Source: a virus. Taken from it: a stretch of DNA of 25,343 bases. This document shows, in pieces, positions 22,913 through 25,343 of the stretch; positions within the stretch are counted from its first letter, which is position 1; each line of letters opens with the position of its first letter. A program made the translations under genes and the position numbers. Below the pieces are notes generated by a model that was not told where the DNA came from, did not search any database, and worked only from the letters and a program-made list of their open reading frames with translations. Where the stretch lies: IMG/VR virus record IMGVR_UViG_3300007960_000165, positions 1-25,343 of that record; one strand, written 5' to 3'.

Positions 22913-24664
22913 GTGGCTGGCAGGGTTCCCGCCGAGGCGAAGCTCCTTCGAGAGGCCTTCGCCGAGTTCGTTGACTTCGCCGACACGGTCTGGGCGGCCA
23001 TCGGGCTGCCGCCCCTGACCCCCCGGCAGCGGGAGTCGGCTCACTTCCTCCAGCACGGCCCCAGCCGGCGGTTCGTTGCCGCGTACCGGGGCCACGGGAA
23101 GAGCTACCTCGCCGGGGCCTACGCGCTGTGGCGGCTGTTCCTGGATCCCTCGGAGCAGATCCTGATTCTGTCCGGCTCGAACCAGAAGGCGGTGGACACC
23201 TCCGTCTGGGTTCGCAACCTGATCGAGAACCCCCGCCTCCCCTTCCTGAAACACCTCGCCCCCCGGGAAGGCCAGCGCGACTCGAAGCTCTCGTGGGATG
23301 TCGGCCCCTCGCCGGCGCAGCAGTCGGCCAGCTTCACCGCCATGTCAGTCGGCGCGTCACTCCAGGGACGGCGATGCACCCTGGCCATCCTCGACGATGC
23401 CGAGCAGAAGAACAACTCGGCCTCGCAGCTCCAGCGGGACAACCTCCTCCGGAGCATCATGGATGTCGAGGCCATGCTCACCACGACGGACTCGGCGGGG
23501 GTCCTCGTCCTCGGGACCTACCAGTCTCTCTCGAGCATCTACCTCACGATGGTGAACGAGCGGGGATACGAGGCCATGGTTATCCCCTGCCGTGTGCCGA
23601 AGGACGCAAAGGAGTACGCCGGGAGGCTCTCGCCCGAGATCCAGAGGATGTACGAGGAGGGCCGCCACGGCGAGCCGACCGACCCCGACCGTTTCTCGGA
23701 GCAGGTCCTTACCGTCCGGGAGGTGGGCCTCGGGCCGCTCGAGTGGCAGATCCAGATGATGCTGTCTGTGGCGGTGAGCGACAGGTTCGCCCACCCGCTC
23801 AACCTCTCGGACCTCGTGGTCTGGGACGGGGTCAACCCGTTCGGGTCGCCGAAGCGGATCATCCCCGGCCGCACCGGCGACTGCCGGCTCGACGATCTCC
23901 CCTGTGCCGGCCTCCCGGGCGATGCGTTCTATGCGCCCTCGGTTGTCGACCAGGACGAGGTCCTCCCCTACTCGAGGGTGGTGATGGCCATCGACCCCGC
24001 CGGCAACAGCGGCCAGGACGAGACGGCCTACGCCGTGGTCGGGGCGATCCCCGGAACTCTCACCCTCCTGGCCTCGGGCGGCTTCCTCGAGGGCAGCTCG
24101 ACCAAGACGATGAACACCCTCGCCGCTATCGCCAAGAGGTGGCGGGTGACCCAGTTTGTGGTCGAGTCGAACCTCGTGAGCTGGCCGATCCTGTTCCGCC
24201 AGGCCGTCGCCACGGCCTATCCCGCCGAGGTGGTCGAGGTTCGGGCGACCAAGAACAAGGTCGAGCGGATGGCCGGCGCGCTCGAGCCGGTGCTGACCGC
24301 CGGCCAGCTCGTCGTGGCGCGCTCAATCCTCGAGGAGGAACACAAGAGCGCACTCCGCTCGAAGGAAGGCCCGAAGGGCCGGAGCCGGATGCTGGCCTAC
24401 CAGATGGCCATGCTGCGTCGGAACGAGAAGGACGGGGGCATCCCCCACGATGACCGCCTCGACGCGCTGGCCTGGGCTGTGAGCCACCTCGCCCCGGAGT
24501 ACCTCCACACCAACTCCGCCCTGGCCGTCGAGCGGATGGTCGCTCGCCGGCGAGAGCAGGCCGTGCGCGACTTCATCCGGGGCTGCCAGGATCCCTTCGG
24601 GAAGGCGAAAGAGCAGCAGCCGACCTGGGTACAGCTCCGGGGTGGGGAGCGATGGCATCGGTAG
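22913..24664 (+). CDS. terL: Terminase large subunit, DNA-packaging ATPase/nuclease (T7 gp19-like)
   Basis: I place the start at GTG 22913, two bases after the upstream stop. This gives 583 residues, against 586 for T7 gp19. The open frame extends further upstream, but only as a shadow of the preceding gene. The N-terminal ATPase domain has a Walker A variant RGHGKS (59-64) and Walker B LAILDDAE (157-164). The C-terminal RNase H-like nuclease domain has Asp361 in VMAIDPAG, Glu418 in FVVESN and HDDRLDAL (512-519), the acidic metal-binding set. The enzyme would drive ATP-powered DNA translocation through the portal and cut concatemers. The stop lies inside the start of the next gene (13-nt overlap). 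A small terminase subunit is not evident upstream, where T7 has gp18. Confidence 0.95.
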   Translation: MAGRVPAEAKLLREAFAEFVDFADTVWAAIGLPPLTPRQRESAHFLQHGPSRRFVAAYRGHGKSYLAGAYALWRLFLDPSEQILILSGSNQKAVDTSVWVRNLIENPRLPFLKHLAPREGQRDSKLSWDVGPSPAQQSASFTAMSVGASLQGRRCTLAILDDAEQKNNSASQLQRDNLLRSIMDVEAMLTTTDSAGVLVLGTYQSLSSIYLTMVNERGYEAMVIPCRVPKDAKEYAGRLSPEIQRMYEEGRHGEPTDPDRFSEQVLTVREVGLGPLEWQIQMMLSVAVSDRFAHPLNLSDLVVWDGVNPFGSPKRIIPGRTGDCRLDDLPCAGLPGDAFYAPSVVDQDEVLPYSRVVMAIDPAGNSGQDETAYAVVGAIPGTLTLLASGGFLEGSSTKTMNTLAAIAKRWRVTQFVVESNLVSWPILFRQAVATAYPAEVVEVRATKNKVERMAGALEPVLTAGQLVVARSILEEEHKSALRSKEGPKGRSRMLAYQMAMLRRNEKDGGIPHDDRLDALAWAVSHLAPEYLHTNSALAVERMVARRREQAVRDFIRGCQDPFGKAKEQQPTWVQLRGGERWHR

Positions 24665-25343
24665 TCCACCCGTTCTGCGACTTCTGCGGAGCGGACACCT
24701 CTCACTTCCAGCACCGCCCGGTGGGCGGCTTCTGCGGAGACTGCCGCTTCCGCGACAAGGTCTACGGCCACCCGGCCGCCGACTGGTTCCTCCAGCAGGG
24801 CGACATCCCCGAGAGGTGGACGGACAACCTCGAGCGGTGGCGCAAGCGGGACAGGGGGAAGGAGGTCTACAGCTTCGGCTGGCAGCTGTGGCGCGCTCGG
24901 GCGACCGCCCTCCTGGCCGAGGAGCTGTCTCGGCCCAAGCGGCGTTACGCAACCCGCCGGATCCTGGTGACCCTCTCGGATGACCGGGGCCTGTTCCGGA
25001 TCTACCTCCGCCACCTCCGCATGTGGGCCTGGCTCCATGGAGAGAAGGAGCCGCTCCGTCAGGACTGCCGCGCGCTCCAGACGCTAGGGTGTGTCGAGGC
25101 CTCCGTCGCCCGGACTCTCTGCGAACAGGCCGGCTGCCTGTACATGCCCCGGGGCCACCGGAAGCACCGGGAAGCATCCCACCGCACCATCGCGGCCGCC
25201 TTCCGAGGGGTCGTGCGCGCGCTCCGGGAGGCCGCCTCACCCGCCTTCGACGAGGTGGTGATCCGGGCGACCACCAAGCGGAGGATCTACCGCCTCCCGA
25301 CCACCGTCCCGGGGAGCCGGAGCAAAAAAGAAAAGCCCCCCGC
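24652..25343 (+). CDS. Zinc-ribbon protein of unknown function, cut by the window end
   Basis: From ATG 24652, inside the terL end, frame 1 stays open for at least 230 codons to the window edge, with high third-position GC. The N-terminus carries two CxxC pairs, Cys9/Cys12 (FCDFCG) and Cys28/Cys31 (FCGDC), a zinc-ribbon arrangement. The next part is Arg/Trp-rich. Around residues 135-195 are four more cysteines and a basic helix-turn-helix-like stretch (REASHRTIAAAFRGVVRALREA), followed by RIYRLPTTVPGSRS. This suggests nucleic-acid binding. T7 has only small genes after 19, so this is an accessory gene. The last bases (AGCAAAAAAGAAAAG then a C run) look like the A-tract and first half-stem of a terminator, so the gene probably ends very near the window edge. 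Confidence 0.75.
   Translation, partial: MASVVHPFCDFCGADTSHFQHRPVGGFCGDCRFRDKVYGHPAADWFLQQGDIPERWTDNLERWRKRDRGKEVYSFGWQLWRARATALLAEELSRPKRRYATRRILVTLSDDRGLFRIYLRHLRMWAWLHGEKEPLRQDCRALQTLGCVEASVARTLCEQAGCLYMPRGHRKHREASHRTIAAAFRGVVRALREAASPAFDEVVIRATTKRRIYRLPTTVPGSRSKKEKPP

Overview
The window is a GC-rich stretch of a temperate, short-tailed (T7-like) bacteriophage genome. The structural genes follow the T7 order: portal (gp8-like), scaffold (gp9), major capsid (gp10), tail tubular A and B (gp11, gp12), four internal virion proteins (gp13-gp16 positions) and the large terminase subunit (gp19). Unlike T7, it carries a tyrosine integrase, an excisionase-like protein and an attachment site, so the phage can probably integrate. 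The host cannot be named from the sequence. The high GC content, the CCA-encoding tRNA fragment in attP and the possible lysis lipoprotein fit a GC-rich Gram-negative host, but that is inference.

Layout. Positions 1-937 hold the end of an early (+) operon: the tail of an unknown gene, a bacterial-type SSB, an excisionase-like HTH protein and a small unknown gene. The integrase (992-2005) lies on the minus strand, convergent with that operon. Behind it, 2016-2325 has the architecture of an attP site: a 44-nt copy of the 3' half of a CAU-anticodon tRNA, a terminator hairpin beyond its CCA end, and two 25-nt direct repeats flanking the core. From 2383 to the window end all genes are on the plus strand, tightly packed and often overlapping by 4 nt or 1 nt. 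They are three small genes, portal, scaffold, capsid, a strong terminator hairpin (the place where T7 has T-phi), the tail tubular genes, the internal virion protein genes, two small membrane-protein genes (probably lysis), terL, and a zinc-ribbon gene that runs off the end.

How it works together. SSB serves DNA replication or recombination. Integrase and the excisionase candidate act on attP. The (+) block builds the capsid, the DNA-entry portal, the stubby tail and the ejected internal proteins, and TerL packages the DNA. No tail-fibre gene, small terminase subunit, endolysin or RNA polymerase gene is recognisable here. These must lie outside the window or be too divergent to see.

Most unusual are the 2,666-residue protein at the gp16 position and the attP. 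The giant protein combines a zinc-protease-like HEILH motif, a SAM-methyltransferase-like domain, a Gly/Lys-rich linker and a phage ejection-protein-like C-terminus. Inside its gene, at 17439-17705, the codon signature switches to another reading frame, where an 88-codon ORF is found. That region is either an overprinted gene or a scar of gene fusion.
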